A stretch of DNA of 64,000 nt. Source: Firmicutes bacterium ASF500 (lineage in GTDB: Bacteria > Bacillota > Clostridia > Oscillospirales > Oscillospiraceae). The translations under genes were made by a program, and so were the position numbers. The notes under the pieces were generated by a model. The model saw only the letters and a program-made list of their open reading frames with translations, had not been told where the DNA came from and ran no database searches. The stretch covers positions 1,116,001 through 1,180,000 of the forward strand of contig CP097573.1 of NCBI GenBank assembly GCA_000492175.2. Reading direction: 5' to 3'. Within the stretch, counting starts at the first letter, position 1, and each line of letters begins with the position of its first letter. Of this stretch, positions 35,129-48,342 are shown one piece after another.

Positions 35129-36496
35129 ATGGACATCCAATCCCTTGTCCAGGCCCAGCGCTCCCATTTCCAAACCGGAGCGACACTCGGCCTGACCGCC
35201 CGCCGGACGGCCCTGATGCGGCTGGGCGCGGCCATCCGGGCCCATGAGGGCGACATCAGCGCCGCCCTGCTGGCCGACCTGAACAAGTCCCCCACCGAGG
35301 GCTATATGTGCGAGGTGGGGCTCACCCTGTCCGAGCTGAGCTTTGTGGAAAAGCGGCTGGCCCGCTGGATGGGGGACCGGGACCACCTCACCCCCCTGGC
35401 CCAGTTTCCCGCCCGGAGCTTCACCGTTCAGGAGCCCTACGGGGTGGTCCTTATCATGTCCCCCTGGAACTACCCCTTCCTGCTCACCATGGAGCCCCTC
35501 ATCGGGGCCATCGCCGCCGGAAACTGCTGTGTGGTGAAGCCCTCGGCCTACTCCCCCGCCACCTCGGCGGTCATTCGGGATATCCTGTCCCAGTGCTTCC
35601 CTCCGGAGTACGTGGCCGTAGTGGAGGGGGGCCGGGCGGAAAACCAGGCCCTTCTGGACCAAAAATTTGATTACATCTTCTTCACCGGCGGGACAGCGGT
35701 GGGCAAGGAGGTGATGTCCAAGGCGGCAAAGCACCTCACCCCCGTCACCCTGGAGCTGGGGGGCAAGAGCCCCTGCATCGTGGACGCCACCGCCCGGCTG
35801 GAGCTGGCCGCCAAGCGGATCGTCTTCGGCAAGCTGCTCAACTGCGGCCAGACCTGCGTGGCCCCCGACTATCTGCTCATCGACCGGCGGGTGAAGGACC
35901 GCTTCCTGGCCCACCTCCGCAAGCAGATCGCCCTGCAATACGGCGACCCCCTGGACAACAACGGCTATGTCCGTATGGTCAACCGGAAGCACTTTGACCG
36001 GGTGCTGGGCCTTATCGACCCGTCCAAGGTGGTCCTGGGCGGCAAGAGCGACCCGGACGCCCTGAAGATTCAGCCCACCGTGCTGGACGGCGTCTCCCCG
36101 GAGGACCCGGTGATGAGGGAGGAAATTTTCGGGCCGGTGCTGCCCGTCCTCACCTTCGACCGGGTGGAGGAGGCGCTGGAATTTGTCAACGCCCGGCCCC
36201 GGCCCCTGGCCCTCTACCTGTTCTCCCAGAACAAGCGGACCCATGAGCTGTTCCTCCGCCGGTCCTCCTTCGGCGGCGGCTGTATCAACGACACCATCAT
36301 CCATCTGGCCACCAGCCGGATGCCCTTCGGCGGCGTGGGAAACAGCGGGATGGGCGGCTACCACGGCGGGGCCAGCTTCGACACCTTCTCCCACCGGAAA
36401 AGCATTGTGAAAAAATCCGCCTGGATTGACCTGCCCGTCCGCTACGCCCCCTATTCCCCTGTGAAGGACAAACTGCTGCGGCTGTTTCTGCGGTAA
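35129..36496 (+). CDS. Aldehyde dehydrogenase (class 3-like)
   Basis: NAD(P)-dependent oxidation of aldehydes to acids. 455 residues, the short ALDH3 type without the class 1 N-terminal extension. Catalytic N114 (SPWNYPF), cofactor FTGGTAVG at 185-192, general base E209 (LELGGKSP) and nucleophile C243 (NCGQTCVAPDY). AAGGAGG upstream; terminator behind. ALDH3 proteins often act on fatty or aromatic aldehydes. Operon with marR. Confidence 0.95.
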   Translation: MDIQSLVQAQRSHFQTGATLGLTARRTALMRLGAAIRAHEGDISAALLADLNKSPTEGYMCEVGLTLSELSFVEKRLARWMGDRDHLTPLAQFPARSFTVQEPYGVVLIMSPWNYPFLLTMEPLIGAIAAGNCCVVKPSAYSPATSAVIRDILSQCFPPEYVAVVEGGRAENQALLDQKFDYIFFTGGTAVGKEVMSKAAKHLTPVTLELGGKSPCIVDATARLELAAKRIVFGKLLNCGQTCVAPDYLLIDRRVKDRFLAHLRKQIALQYGDPLDNNGYVRMVNRKHFDRVLGLIDPSKVVLGGKSDPDALKIQPTVLDGVSPEDPVMREEIFGPVLPVLTFDRVEEALEFVNARPRPLALYLFSQNKRTHELFLRRSSFGGGCINDTIIHLATSRMPFGGVGNSGMGGYHGGASFDTFSHRKSIVKKSAWIDLPVRYAPYSPVKDKLLRLFLR

Positions 36497-36500
36497 AAGA

Positions 36501-36534
36501 TTTGTCCCGCCTGGTTCAGGCGGGACAAATTTTC
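36501..36534 (+). terminator. Terminator between ALDH and comFB-like genes
   Basis: TTTGTCCCGCCTG / CAGGCGGGACAAA hairpin with T4 after it; convergent, usable both ways. Confidence 0.87.
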
Positions 36535-36535
36535 C

Positions 36536-36811
36536 TTATTCTCTCACGTGGCGGGGGCTCTTGGCGACCATCACGGCGGCCTCGCTGACCGCGGACAGTA
36601 CGTCGGCCCGGGCCTGGATCTCATAGCTCTTCAGCTTAACCATCAGTCTGCCCCGGTCGGTGGCGACATAGTGGGGGGGCAGGTGATTCAGGGCGTAGGC
36701 GATCACATCGGCCTTGCACGCCTCACAGGTACAGCCTCCCTCCGCCTCCATCACAGTATCCAGATTCTGCAGAACAATGTCCTCCATCAGGTTTCTGTAC
36801 TCGATAGCCAT
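36536..36811 (-). CDS. ComFB family protein
   Basis: 91 residues, late competence protein ComFB family. Typical start MAIEYRNLMEDIVLQNLDTV, a cysteine pair in CTCEACKADV and ALNHLPPHYVATDRGRL. In cyanobacteria relatives bind cyclic di-nucleotides; in Firmicutes the function is unclear. Single gene with strong AGGAGG. Confidence 0.9.
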   Translation of the reverse strand: MAIEYRNLMEDIVLQNLDTVMEAEGGCTCEACKADVIAYALNHLPPHYVATDRGRLMVKLKSYEIQARADVLSAVSEAAVMVAKSPRHVRE

Positions 36812-37013
36812 TTTTTTCCTCCTAGACGATCTCTGTATCTCAATGTACCACTCCAGTATATAACTTTTTTGGCTAAATTACAATCCTTATCTTATTTTTA
36901 TTTTCTCCTATGTTAATTCAGTCCAAAAGCGCATAAAGATTGTATTAAGATCCTAGGAACCTGCCCTATTCCGCGCTATAATGGGAACATCAAGTATGAG
37001 AGGAGCCGGACCA

Positions 37014-38534
37014 TTGCGGTTGAACAAACAGCTTCGGGAAAAAATACAGGAGTCCATGGCCTCGGTGCTCCCCATCACGGCCATCGTCTTTCTGCTGTCC
37101 ATCACCATCGCCCCCCTGGACTCGGGCACTCTGGCGCTGTTCCTCTTCGGGGCCATCCTGCTGGTAGGCGGCATGGGGCTGTTCACCCTGGGGGTGGACA
37201 TGTCCATGATCCCCATGGGGGAGGGCGTGGGCGTCACGGTGAGCAAAAGCAAGCACCTGCTGATCCCCGTGGCGGTCTACTTTCTGCTGGGCGTCCTCAC
37301 CACCATGGCCGAGCCCGACCTGACGGTGCTGGCCAACCAGGTGCCCGCCATTGACAATATCGTCCTGATTCTCACGGTAGCCGTGGGGGTGGGCCTGTTC
37401 CTGGTGGCGGCCACCCTGCGGATTCAGCGGGGGACCCCCCTGCGCCATCTGCTGCTGGTGTTTTACTTCCTGGTCTTCGCGCTGGCCGCTCTGGCCCCCG
37501 GCAATTTTATCCCTGTCTCCTTCGACTCCGGCGGCGTCACCACCGGGCCCATCACCGTCCCCTTTATCATGTCCCTGGGCCTGGGCATCGCCTCCACCCG
37601 CAGCGACAAAAACTCCGCCAGCGACAGCTTCGGCCTGATCTCCCTGTGCTCCATCGGCCCCATCCTGTGTGTGCTGGTGCTGGGCATCATCTATAACCCC
37701 CAGGAGGCCGCCTCCCATCTCAGCGTTATCCCCACCATCCCCAACACCGCCCAGGCCGCCCGGTTCTTCTACCAGTCCTTCCCCACCTATCTGGAGGAGG
37801 TGGCCCGAGCCCTTCTGCCCATCACCGGGCTGTTCCTGGTTTTTCAGGCCATCACCCGCCGGTTCAAGCGGGGCCAGCTGATGCGCATTGCCACCGGTCT
37901 GCTCTATACATACGTGGGGCTGGTCCTCTTCCTGTGCGGGGTCAACGTGGGCTTTATGCCCGCCGGCCAGCTCATCGGGGCCACCATCGCCGGCGGGGGC
38001 CGCAGCTGGCTGCTCATCCCCATCGGTATGCTCATCGGCTACTACATCGTCAAGGCGGAGCCCGCCGCGGCCGTCCTCACCAAGCAGGTGGAGGAGGTGT
38101 CCAACGGCTCCATCTCCCATAAGGCCATGGGGCTGGCCCTGTCCATCGGCGTGTGCGTCTCGGTGGGGCTGGCGATGGTGCGGGTACTCACCGGGCTGAA
38201 TATCTTCTGGCTCCTCATTCCCGGCTACGCCATCTCCCTGGGCCTGACCTTTGTGGTCCCCGGAATCTTCACCGGCATCGCCTTCGACTCCGGCGGCGTA
38301 GCCAGCGGACCCATGACCGCCACCTTCCTCCTCCCCTTCGCCCAGGGGGCCTGTCACGCCCTGGGGGGCAACATGATGACCGACGCCTTCGGCATCGTGG
38401 CTATGGTGGCTATGACCCCCCTGGTGACCATCCAGATCATGGGCCTTGCCAGCATCCTGCGCCACAAGCTGGCCCGCCGCCGCCTGCGCTCCCGCATGGA
38501 GCGGGTGGAGGACGTGGTCCTCTATTTTGACTGA
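37014..38534 (+). CDS. DUF1538 family permease
   Basis: Integral membrane protein of 506 residues made of two similar halves of about 5-6 helices, each with the DUF1538 signature: FIPVSFDSGGVTTGPITVPF in the first and GIAFDSGGVASGPMTATFLL in the second. The TTG at 37014 is preferred because AGGAG lies 8 bases upstream; ATG codons farther 5' lack a site. Probably an ion or metabolite transporter. It is 13 bp from a gene for a PII-like protein, suggesting regulated transport. Confidence 0.9.
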   Translation: MRLNKQLREKIQESMASVLPITAIVFLLSITIAPLDSGTLALFLFGAILLVGGMGLFTLGVDMSMIPMGEGVGVTVSKSKHLLIPVAVYFLLGVLTTMAEPDLTVLANQVPAIDNIVLILTVAVGVGLFLVAATLRIQRGTPLRHLLLVFYFLVFALAALAPGNFIPVSFDSGGVTTGPITVPFIMSLGLGIASTRSDKNSASDSFGLISLCSIGPILCVLVLGIIYNPQEAASHLSVIPTIPNTAQAARFFYQSFPTYLEEVARALLPITGLFLVFQAITRRFKRGQLMRIATGLLYTYVGLVLFLCGVNVGFMPAGQLIGATIAGGGRSWLLIPIGMLIGYYIVKAEPAAAVLTKQVEEVSNGSISHKAMGLALSIGVCVSVGLAMVRVLTGLNIFWLLIPGYAISLGLTFVVPGIFTGIAFDSGGVASGPMTATFLLPFAQGACHALGGNMMTDAFGIVAMVAMTPLVTIQIMGLASILRHKLARRRLRSRMERVEDVVLYFD

Positions 38535-38547
38535 GAGGAGAGCCCCT

Positions 38548-39216
38548 ATGGAAGCAATGAAAGTGATCCTCTCCATTGTGGAACGGGGCCAGGGCGCCGC
38601 CATGCAGCGGCTGTACCGCCAGTGCCACCTGCCCATCCACCTCCAATGCGCCGGGAGGGGTACCGCCACCTCGGAGATTATGGACATCCTGGGCCTGGGC
38701 TCCAGCGAGAAGGACGTGCTTATCAGCTTTGCCGCCGCCTCCGCCGCGAAAAAGCTGCTCCACGACCTGGACAACGACCTCCGGGGCCACACCGGCGGGG
38801 CCGGGATTGTGGTCTCCATCCCCGTCTCGGGACTGAACAGCCTGATCGCCAATTTAGCCGCCTACCACGCGGAAAGCTTAAAGGAAAAAGAGGAGGGCAG
38901 CGACATGGAACGCTCGGAAAACAGTTTGATTTTAGTGGTGTGCGCCCGGGGCTGCACCGACGACGTGATGACCACCGCCAAGGCCCACGGGGCCCGGGGC
39001 GGCACCGTCATCAAGGGGCGGCTGTCCGGCCGGAAGGAGCTGGAGCAGGCCTACGAAGTGGAGCTGAGGGCCGAGCGTGAGATCGTAGCCATCGTGGTGC
39101 CCACCAGTCTGCGCAACCCCATTATGGAGGCCATCAACACCGAGCACGGCCTGCGCAGCGAGGCTCAGGCGGCGCTGTGCTCCCTGCCCATTGAGCAGAT
39201 CGTAAGGTTGGGATGA
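38548..39216 (+). CDS. Double PII-like signalling protein paired with DUF1538
   Basis: 222 residues, two consecutive PII-like halves: about 1-100 (MKVILSIVERGQGAAMQRLY) and 115-222 (NSLILVVCARGCTDDVMTTA, ARGGTVIKGRLSGRKE). The second half resembles the beta-alpha-beta and T-loop region of P-II proteins. By analogy with GlnK/AmtB or SbtB/SbtA it may bind and gate the DUF1538 permease in response to a nucleotide. Fold and function are inferred by eye. AGGAG precedes the ATG. Confidence 0.8.
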   Translation: MEAMKVILSIVERGQGAAMQRLYRQCHLPIHLQCAGRGTATSEIMDILGLGSSEKDVLISFAAASAAKKLLHDLDNDLRGHTGGAGIVVSIPVSGLNSLIANLAAYHAESLKEKEEGSDMERSENSLILVVCARGCTDDVMTTAKAHGARGGTVIKGRLSGRKELEQAYEVELRAEREIVAIVVPTSLRNPIMEAINTEHGLRSEAQAALCSLPIEQIVRLG

Positions 39217-39220
39217 TTCT

Positions 39221-39270
39221 TGTAGGGGCGCATAGTATGCGCCCACGGGCGGCTGATAGCCGCCCCTACA
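39221..39270. repeat. Dispersed palindromic repeat, family C, copy 2 (short)
   Basis: 50 bp, TGTAGGGGCGCATAGTATGC at one end and GCTGATAGCCGCCCCTACA at the other. It follows the PII-like gene by 4 bp and may act as a terminator, with T6 after it. Confidence 0.85.
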
Positions 39271-39294
39271 TTTTTTGAGAAAGGTGGTGCCCTT

Positions 39295-39846
39295 ATGGAG
39301 TGCTTTGTCAATGCCTGCGAAGAACAGCATTTTCAGGATATGTCCCTCCTCCACGCCCTGGGCTGGCGGGCCGCCTACCGGGACAGCATCCCGGCTGACT
39401 ACATGGCCCGGGAGATCACCGACAGGCGCTGGGTCCCGGTCTTCCGCCAAAACTACGCGGAGGGCCGCTATCACGGTCTCTTGCTCTACGCGGGGGATAC
39501 CCCCCTGTGCTGCGCCACCTACGGCCCCGCCCGGGTGGACCAGTCCGCTGGGAACACTATCTGCGATTTCAGCTCTCCCGACCTGGCCGACTGGGGAGAG
39601 CTGATCTCCCTCTACGCCCACCCGGACCATTGGGGCCAGGGGTACGGCTCCGCCGTGATGGAGGAGGTCCTCCGCCGTCTGGAAAAGGCGGGGTATCCTG
39701 GCTGTTTTCTCTACGTCCTCCGGGAGAACGACCATGCCCGTCGCTTTTACGAAAAGCACGGCTTTGCCTGGGACGGACACAGCCTGGAGGTGGCGCTGAC
39801 GAGAAACGCTTCATTAAGCGATTTAAGATATCGCAAACGATTCTAA
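39295..39846 (+). CDS. GNAT family N-acetyltransferase
   Basis: 183-residue acetyl-CoA dependent transferase. Motif A is ISLYAHPDHWGQGYGSAVME (acetyl-CoA pyrophosphate loop), followed by LYVLRENDHARRFYEKHGF, the typical C-terminal half. N-terminal WRAAYRDSIPADYM as in RimI-type relatives. AAAGGTGG upstream. Acceptor unknown. Confidence 0.93.
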   Translation: MECFVNACEEQHFQDMSLLHALGWRAAYRDSIPADYMAREITDRRWVPVFRQNYAEGRYHGLLLYAGDTPLCCATYGPARVDQSAGNTICDFSSPDLADWGELISLYAHPDHWGQGYGSAVMEEVLRRLEKAGYPGCFLYVLRENDHARRFYEKHGFAWDGHSLEVALTRNASLSDLRYRKRF

Positions 39847-40225
39847 AGTGACATCCCTGCTATTTTTGAATCCCTTTTCCCATTCCCGAGCCACAATGTT
39901 CGTGGGGAAATAGCATAACATTTTTTCTCAAGATATAATGTATAAAGGGTGGTTTCACCAGACCAACGCTATATATTAGCCGCAGTCCATTTGTGGCAGA
40001 ATAATACAGGCGGTGGTACTGCCTGCGGCAGTTGTGCGCTCTCCAAGGGAGGCCCGCCGCACGTTCCTTGCCTGCCCAGTATGGACAAGCCAGCAAACAC
40101 CACCGGCGACTTGCGCATCGGACGGAGCTGCGTCAATGCTCTGGGGGCTGAGGGGCGTGGGGCACCGACAAGCCGCACCGGGTATATACCGGGACATTGC
40201 TGCTGTCATCGCCTATAAAAGAGGG
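39847..40225. other. Gene-free stretch between GNAT and C39-like protease
   Basis: Several short open frames on both strands but none with a ribosome-binding site or family resemblance. Composition changes from GC-rich to AT-rich within it, so it may mark the edge of a transferred segment. Confidence 0.5.
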
Positions 40226-40254
40226 TTGAAAGTCGTTTGCTGCCATGGTATATT
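40226..40254 (+). promoter_or_regulatory. Sigma-A promoter of the C39-like gene
   Basis: TTGAAA (40226-40231), 17 bp, TATATT (40249-40254), about 130 bp before the chosen start. Confidence 0.65.
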
Positions 40255-40385
40255 CTATTCGATAAATCGGAGTGCGGAAGAAGAAATAATTAAGATACCA
40301 ACCGCCCGTCCCCTTGCAGCGCAACGGTTTCATGGGTTCTGTCGGCAATTGGTACGCAAAAACTACTCGATTTTACAGGACAGTG

Positions 40386-41000
40386 GTGAAGGTGCGCGAA
40401 AAAAAGAGAAAAAATACAGTCAAAATTTTGACCTGTGCTCTCTCTGCGTTAGGGGCAATCGGGCTGCTGCTTTTCCATGGCAGTCTTCCATTAAAAGATA
40501 GCATACAGATTGGGCATCTTCCGAAGGAATTTAGCATTGATGTGAGCAATAATTATATCGATTTTCAGGTGGAAAATGAGTGTTCAGCATATGCGTCCGC
40601 CTACGTGATGCGGCATTTAGGCAGACAGGTTGCAGGTTCTGAATTGTACGATGACATTGACCGTGTGCTCGGCTTCGTTTCTGTCAATTCTGTCGTTAGC
40701 CTGTTTCAAAGTTATGGATATACCGCAAAAGCCTATCATGGAGATAATAGCACCCTAAAGCAACGTTTAATTTCAGGTGTGCCTGTTATTGCATTTATAC
40801 GCACGCCTGATGATACGCATTATGTTGTAGTCGTTGGATATGATGAGAATTTCATATATCTGGTAGATTCAATCTCTGATAATGCTAATGCAAATGGCGG
40901 CTGGTATAACAGAAAACTCAGCACAGAGGAATTTGATGCGATTTGGAAAACGAATATGTATCCTGTTGAGAATATCTATATTGTCATATCAGGATCATAA
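40386..41000 (+). CDS. C39-like (papain-fold) cysteine peptidase, exported
   Basis: 204 residues from GTG 40386 (a longer frame begins at 40314 without a clear site). Basic N-terminus, one hydrophobic segment (ILTCALSALGAIGLLLF) that can be a signal or anchor, then a peptidase C39-like domain: catalytic Cys in QVENECSAYASAYVMRH, histidine in DTHYVVVVGYDE, and Asp in LVDSIS. The domain occurs in bacteriocin-processing or wall-directed proteases. Low GC for the window, with its own promoter, suggesting horizontal origin. No substrate peptide is apparent nearby. Confidence 0.8.
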   Translation: MKVREKKRKNTVKILTCALSALGAIGLLLFHGSLPLKDSIQIGHLPKEFSIDVSNNYIDFQVENECSAYASAYVMRHLGRQVAGSELYDDIDRVLGFVSVNSVVSLFQSYGYTAKAYHGDNSTLKQRLISGVPVIAFIRTPDDTHYVVVVGYDENFIYLVDSISDNANANGGWYNRKLSTEEFDAIWKTNMYPVENIYIVISGS

Positions 41001-41020
41001 AATAAAAATTCCAGCTTTTT

Positions 41021-41051
41021 GGGGGATTTCATCCTTTGGGTGAAATCCCCC
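41021..41051. other. Perfect hairpin after the C39-like gene
   Basis: GGGGGATTTCA / TGAAATCCCCC, 11 bp stem and 9 nt loop. T5 lies before, not after, the stem on the plus strand, so it is an atypical terminator. Confidence 0.6.
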
Positions 41052-41107
41052 TTGACAAATACTTTTTGATATCCCATAGATTCCAACTCACGTTCTATAA
41101 AAAACAT

Positions 41108-41140
41108 AAAGCAGGACAACCAATCAACTGTCCTGCTTTG
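41108..41140 (-). terminator. Terminator of the rRNA operon
   Basis: Minus strand AAAGCAGGACA / TGTCCTGCTTT stem followed by ATGTTTTTTA, directly downstream of 5S. Confidence 0.88.
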
Positions 41141-41141
41141 T

Positions 41142-41256
<115 letters not shown>

Positions 41257-41300
41257 TATTTTAATCACCGAAGTGACTAAAACCAATATGAAGTTTAAAC

Positions 41301-41375
41301 TGGTGACCCGTACGGGAATCGAACCCATGTTTGCGGCGTGAGAGGCCGCCGTCTTAACCGCTTGACCAACGGGCC
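41301..41375 (-). tRNA. tRNA-Glu (anticodon CTC)
   Basis: 75 nt including encoded CCA. Acceptor GGCCCGT; anticodon stem GCGGC, loop CTCTCAC, anticodon CTC, reading GAG; T arm GGGTTCGATTCCC. Lies between 23S/tRNA-Lys and 5S. Confidence 0.93.
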
Positions 41376-41515
41376 GTGTCACGCTTCGCGCCCTTCGCTA
41401 CGGCGTCTAAGCCGCTACGACTTCACAAGCCGGCCTACGGCACTGCGTGCCTTCGGTCCGTTTGCTCCGCTCCGCGTCTTACCCGCCTGCTCCCAGGCGC
41501 TCAGCGCTTCGTCTT

Positions 41516-41591
41516 TGGTGCGCCTTCAGGGATTCGAACCCGGGACCCACTGATTAAGAGTCAGTTGCTCTACCAACTGAGCTAAAGGCGC
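41516..41591 (-). tRNA. tRNA-Lys (anticodon CTT)
   Basis: 76 nt including CCA. Acceptor GCGCCTT; anticodon loop CTCTTAA, anticodon CTT, reading AAG. Downstream of 23S in the operon; a 140 bp spacer with small inverted repeats separates it from tRNA-Glu. Confidence 0.95.
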
Positions 41592-41682
41592 GTCATGCGC
41601 TATTTCTGCACCCTGAAAACCGAACAGTGAAACAACCTTTCGTTGCTTGCAAGCGCCTGCATTTCTTTCTTGCGACCTTGTA

Positions 41683-44519
<2,837 letters not shown>

Positions 44520-44860
44520 TTCGTCGAGGCAAAGTCCATTCCGTTCCGGATATCCTTTGGACATCCCTCACTTCATTCCCTTGCCTCTCCTCCTTCAAAT
44601 TGAACCCGCTTCGCTGGGCTTCAATTTGAGAAGATCTCTGGTTCTCACAAGAATTATGCAGGCCTCAGATTTGGTTCATTGTAGTATTTGTGTTACCCTA
44701 TTATTTAAAGTCCACAAATTAAAACTTTGTTACCTCTCTGTTGCTTGCTCGCAATTTCTTGCTTGCTTCACTGTTCAGTTTTCAAGGTGCAGTCTCCAAC
44801 CTTTTCCAAGGTCAGATTGAAATGCTCACCCTTTTGGATAAACACTTCAATCCAATCTCG
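44520..44860 (-). other. 23S-tRNA-Ala internal spacer
   Basis: No gene. Holds the processing stem strands of 23S and anti-termination-like sequences; nothing else seen. Confidence 0.6.
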
Positions 44861-44936
44861 TGGTGGAGGTTATCGGATTCGAACCGGTGACCCCCTGCTT
44901 GCAAAGCAGGTGCTCTACCAGCTGAGCTAAACCCCC
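44861..44936 (-). tRNA. tRNA-Ala (anticodon TGC)
   Basis: 76 nt including CCA. Acceptor GGGGGTT; anticodon loop TTTGCAA, anticodon TGC. In the 16S-23S spacer as usual. Confidence 0.96.
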
Positions 44937-44954
44937 GTAACCGCTCAAGTTGGG

Positions 44955-45031
44955 TGGTGGGCCCAAGTGGACTCGAACCACCGACCTCACGATTATCAGT
45001 CGTGCGCTCTAGCCAGCTGAGCTATGGGCCC
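44955..45031 (-). tRNA. tRNA-Ile (anticodon GAT)
   Basis: 77 nt including CCA. Acceptor GGGCCCA; anticodon loop CTGATAA, anticodon GAT. Directly after 16S in the spacer. Confidence 0.96.
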
Positions 45032-45148
45032 GTCGGGTTGCCGCCTCCCTAGCAGCGTGCGCCCTCTAAATTAAACAACGCGACTCTCATTCTAACACCG
45101 AAGTCTGACCTAGGAATGTTACAGCCACGTCTTAGGTGACTGAGGTCT

Positions 45149-46684
<1,536 letters not shown>

Positions 46685-46876
46685 AATGGTATCTAAAGAA
46701 CCGTGGTTCTTCAAATCAATCTTATTGAAGCTTACCTTAGCTTCAAAGAAATAATTGACGTTGTCCAAAACAAGCTTCTTTCGAAACTTTTTGAAACAAC
46801 CAATCCTTCTGGTGCTTCGTGTTTGTCACGTTGTTTAATTTACAAGGTGCACACCGCTCATCAGCGGCGGGCTTTC

Positions 46877-47140
46877 ATCTTACCACATCTCTTTTCCTTT
46901 GTCAAGTACTTTTTTGAATTTTTTCAAATTCTTTTTTCGCACTCGTTTCGGAAACCTCTGTGTTTTAGAAAGCTGTTGTCTCGCAACGGTTTTAGATTTT
47001 AGCGCACGCTCCAGCTTTTGTCAAGTACTTTTTTCGACTTTTTTCAAAATCTTTTTTACTCGACCTTCGCTCTTGCGCCGCCGTCTTCTGGACCTCGCGG
47101 ACAGCTTTGACATAATACCACCCCTACTCCCCTTTGTCAA
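46877..47140 (-). promoter_or_regulatory. Three tandem sigma-A promoters of the rRNA operon
   Basis: Minus strand, each with TTGACA and 17 bp spacing: -10 TATTAT (47112-47117, -35 at 47135-47140), TAAAAT (46996-47001, -35 at 47019-47024) and TAAGAT (46877-46882, -35 at 46900-46905). AT-rich A tracts (AAAAAAGT) lie before each -35, like UP elements. The rest of 46685-47326 holds no gene. Confidence 0.9.
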
Positions 47141-47326
47141 TACCTTTTTTCAAAATTTTTTATTTTTCTCCAGAGACTTCCTATTTCCGTCTCATAACCG
47201 CCCTTTTCACCTGAAATTCCACGTACTGCGGACATTTGGCCGCAAAATTTCCCCTTGCGGAACGACAAATCTTATGTTACCTTTAATTAGTATATAGGAA
47301 TCCACCCCACACACAGGAGGCCGCTT

Positions 47327-48241
47327 ATGCCGATCCGAATCCCAGACTCCCTGCCTGCCAGGGCCACGCTAGAAAGTGAGAACATCTTTGTTATGACGGA
47401 GTATCGCGCCATTCATCAGGACGTACGCACACTGAATCTGCTCATCCTGAACCTGATGCCCACGAAGGTCGTCACAGAGACGCAGCTGCTGCGGAAGCTG
47501 TCCAACTCCCCCCTCCAGGTGCAGGTGGAGCTGCTCAAAACGGCCAGCCACACCTCCCAGAACACGGAGTCCAGCCACCTCTCCTCCTTTTATACCACCT
47601 TTGACCAGATCAAGGACCGGAAATTTGACGGCATGATCATCACAGGAGCCCCGGTGGAGAATTTGGATTTTACCGAGGTGGATTACTGGCCGGAGCTGTG
47701 CCGGATCATGGACTGGAGCTGCACTCATGTCCACTCCACCCTCCATGTGTGCTGGGGGGCTCAGGCGGGGCTGTACTACCACTATGGCATCCCCAAGCAC
47801 TCCCTGCCCCAAAAGCTCTTCGGCGTGTTCCCCCATACGGCGCTGAAAAAGCAGTCCCCCCTGTTCCGGGGCTTTGACGATGTCTTTTATATCCCCCACT
47901 CCCGGCACACCGAGAATCGGGAGGAGGATATCCGTAAAATTCCAGAGCTGGAGCTGCTGTCCGTGTCGGAGGAGGCCGGAGTATTCGCCGTGAAGAGCGA
48001 AGACAACCGCCGGTTTTTCATCACCGGACACCCGGAGTACGACCCAGACACCCTGGCTCGGGAGTATTTCCGGGACGTGGACAAGGGTCTGCCCATTCGC
48101 GCGCCCCAGCACTATTTCCCCAACGACGACCCCGCCCAGGCCCCCGTCGTCAACTGGCGCTCCGCCGGCCAGCTGTTTTACACCAACTGGCTGAATTACT
48201 ACGTCTATCAGACAACGCCTTACGATATTACTCAGATTTGA
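47327..48241 (+). CDS. metA: Homoserine O-acetyltransferase (MetA type)
   Basis: Acylates homoserine, the first step of methionine synthesis. 304 residues; numbering matches the family exactly: nucleophile C142 (HVCWGAQAG), H235 and E237 (TGHPEYD). The acyl-choice position is E111 (GAPVENLDF); members with Glu here use acetyl-CoA and those with Gly succinyl-CoA, so I infer acetyl transfer despite the traditional succinyltransferase name. AGGAGG precedes the ATG. No SAM riboswitch or T-box was seen upstream. Confidence 0.95.
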   Translation: MPIRIPDSLPARATLESENIFVMTEYRAIHQDVRTLNLLILNLMPTKVVTETQLLRKLSNSPLQVQVELLKTASHTSQNTESSHLSSFYTTFDQIKDRKFDGMIITGAPVENLDFTEVDYWPELCRIMDWSCTHVHSTLHVCWGAQAGLYYHYGIPKHSLPQKLFGVFPHTALKKQSPLFRGFDDVFYIPHSRHTENREEDIRKIPELELLSVSEEAGVFAVKSEDNRRFFITGHPEYDPDTLAREYFRDVDKGLPIRAPQHYFPNDDPAQAPVVNWRSAGQLFYTNWLNYYVYQTTPYDITQI

Positions 48242-48290
48242 GCACATAATATCGTCTAATTTACAGTGGGTCCTTGACCACAAGCAATAA

Positions 48291-48342
48291 AAAGTGAAGG
48301 ACTGACACCGGCCAGACAGCTTGGGTCAGTCCTTCTTTTTTC
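48291..48342. terminator. Bidirectional terminator (metA and TauE/SafE)
   Basis: GAAGGACTGA / TCAGTCCTTC stem with A4 before and T6 after, between convergent genes; the last codons of the TauE-like gene lie inside it. Confidence 0.85.

Noticed and set aside
39860..40225. Several overlapping short frames in the GNAT to C39 gap
   Set aside because: None has a start with a ribosome-binding site or conserved motif; frames on both strands compete.
47250..47326. Possible riboswitch upstream of metA
   Set aside because: The gap to the rRNA promoters is short and shows no SAM-riboswitch or T-box signature.
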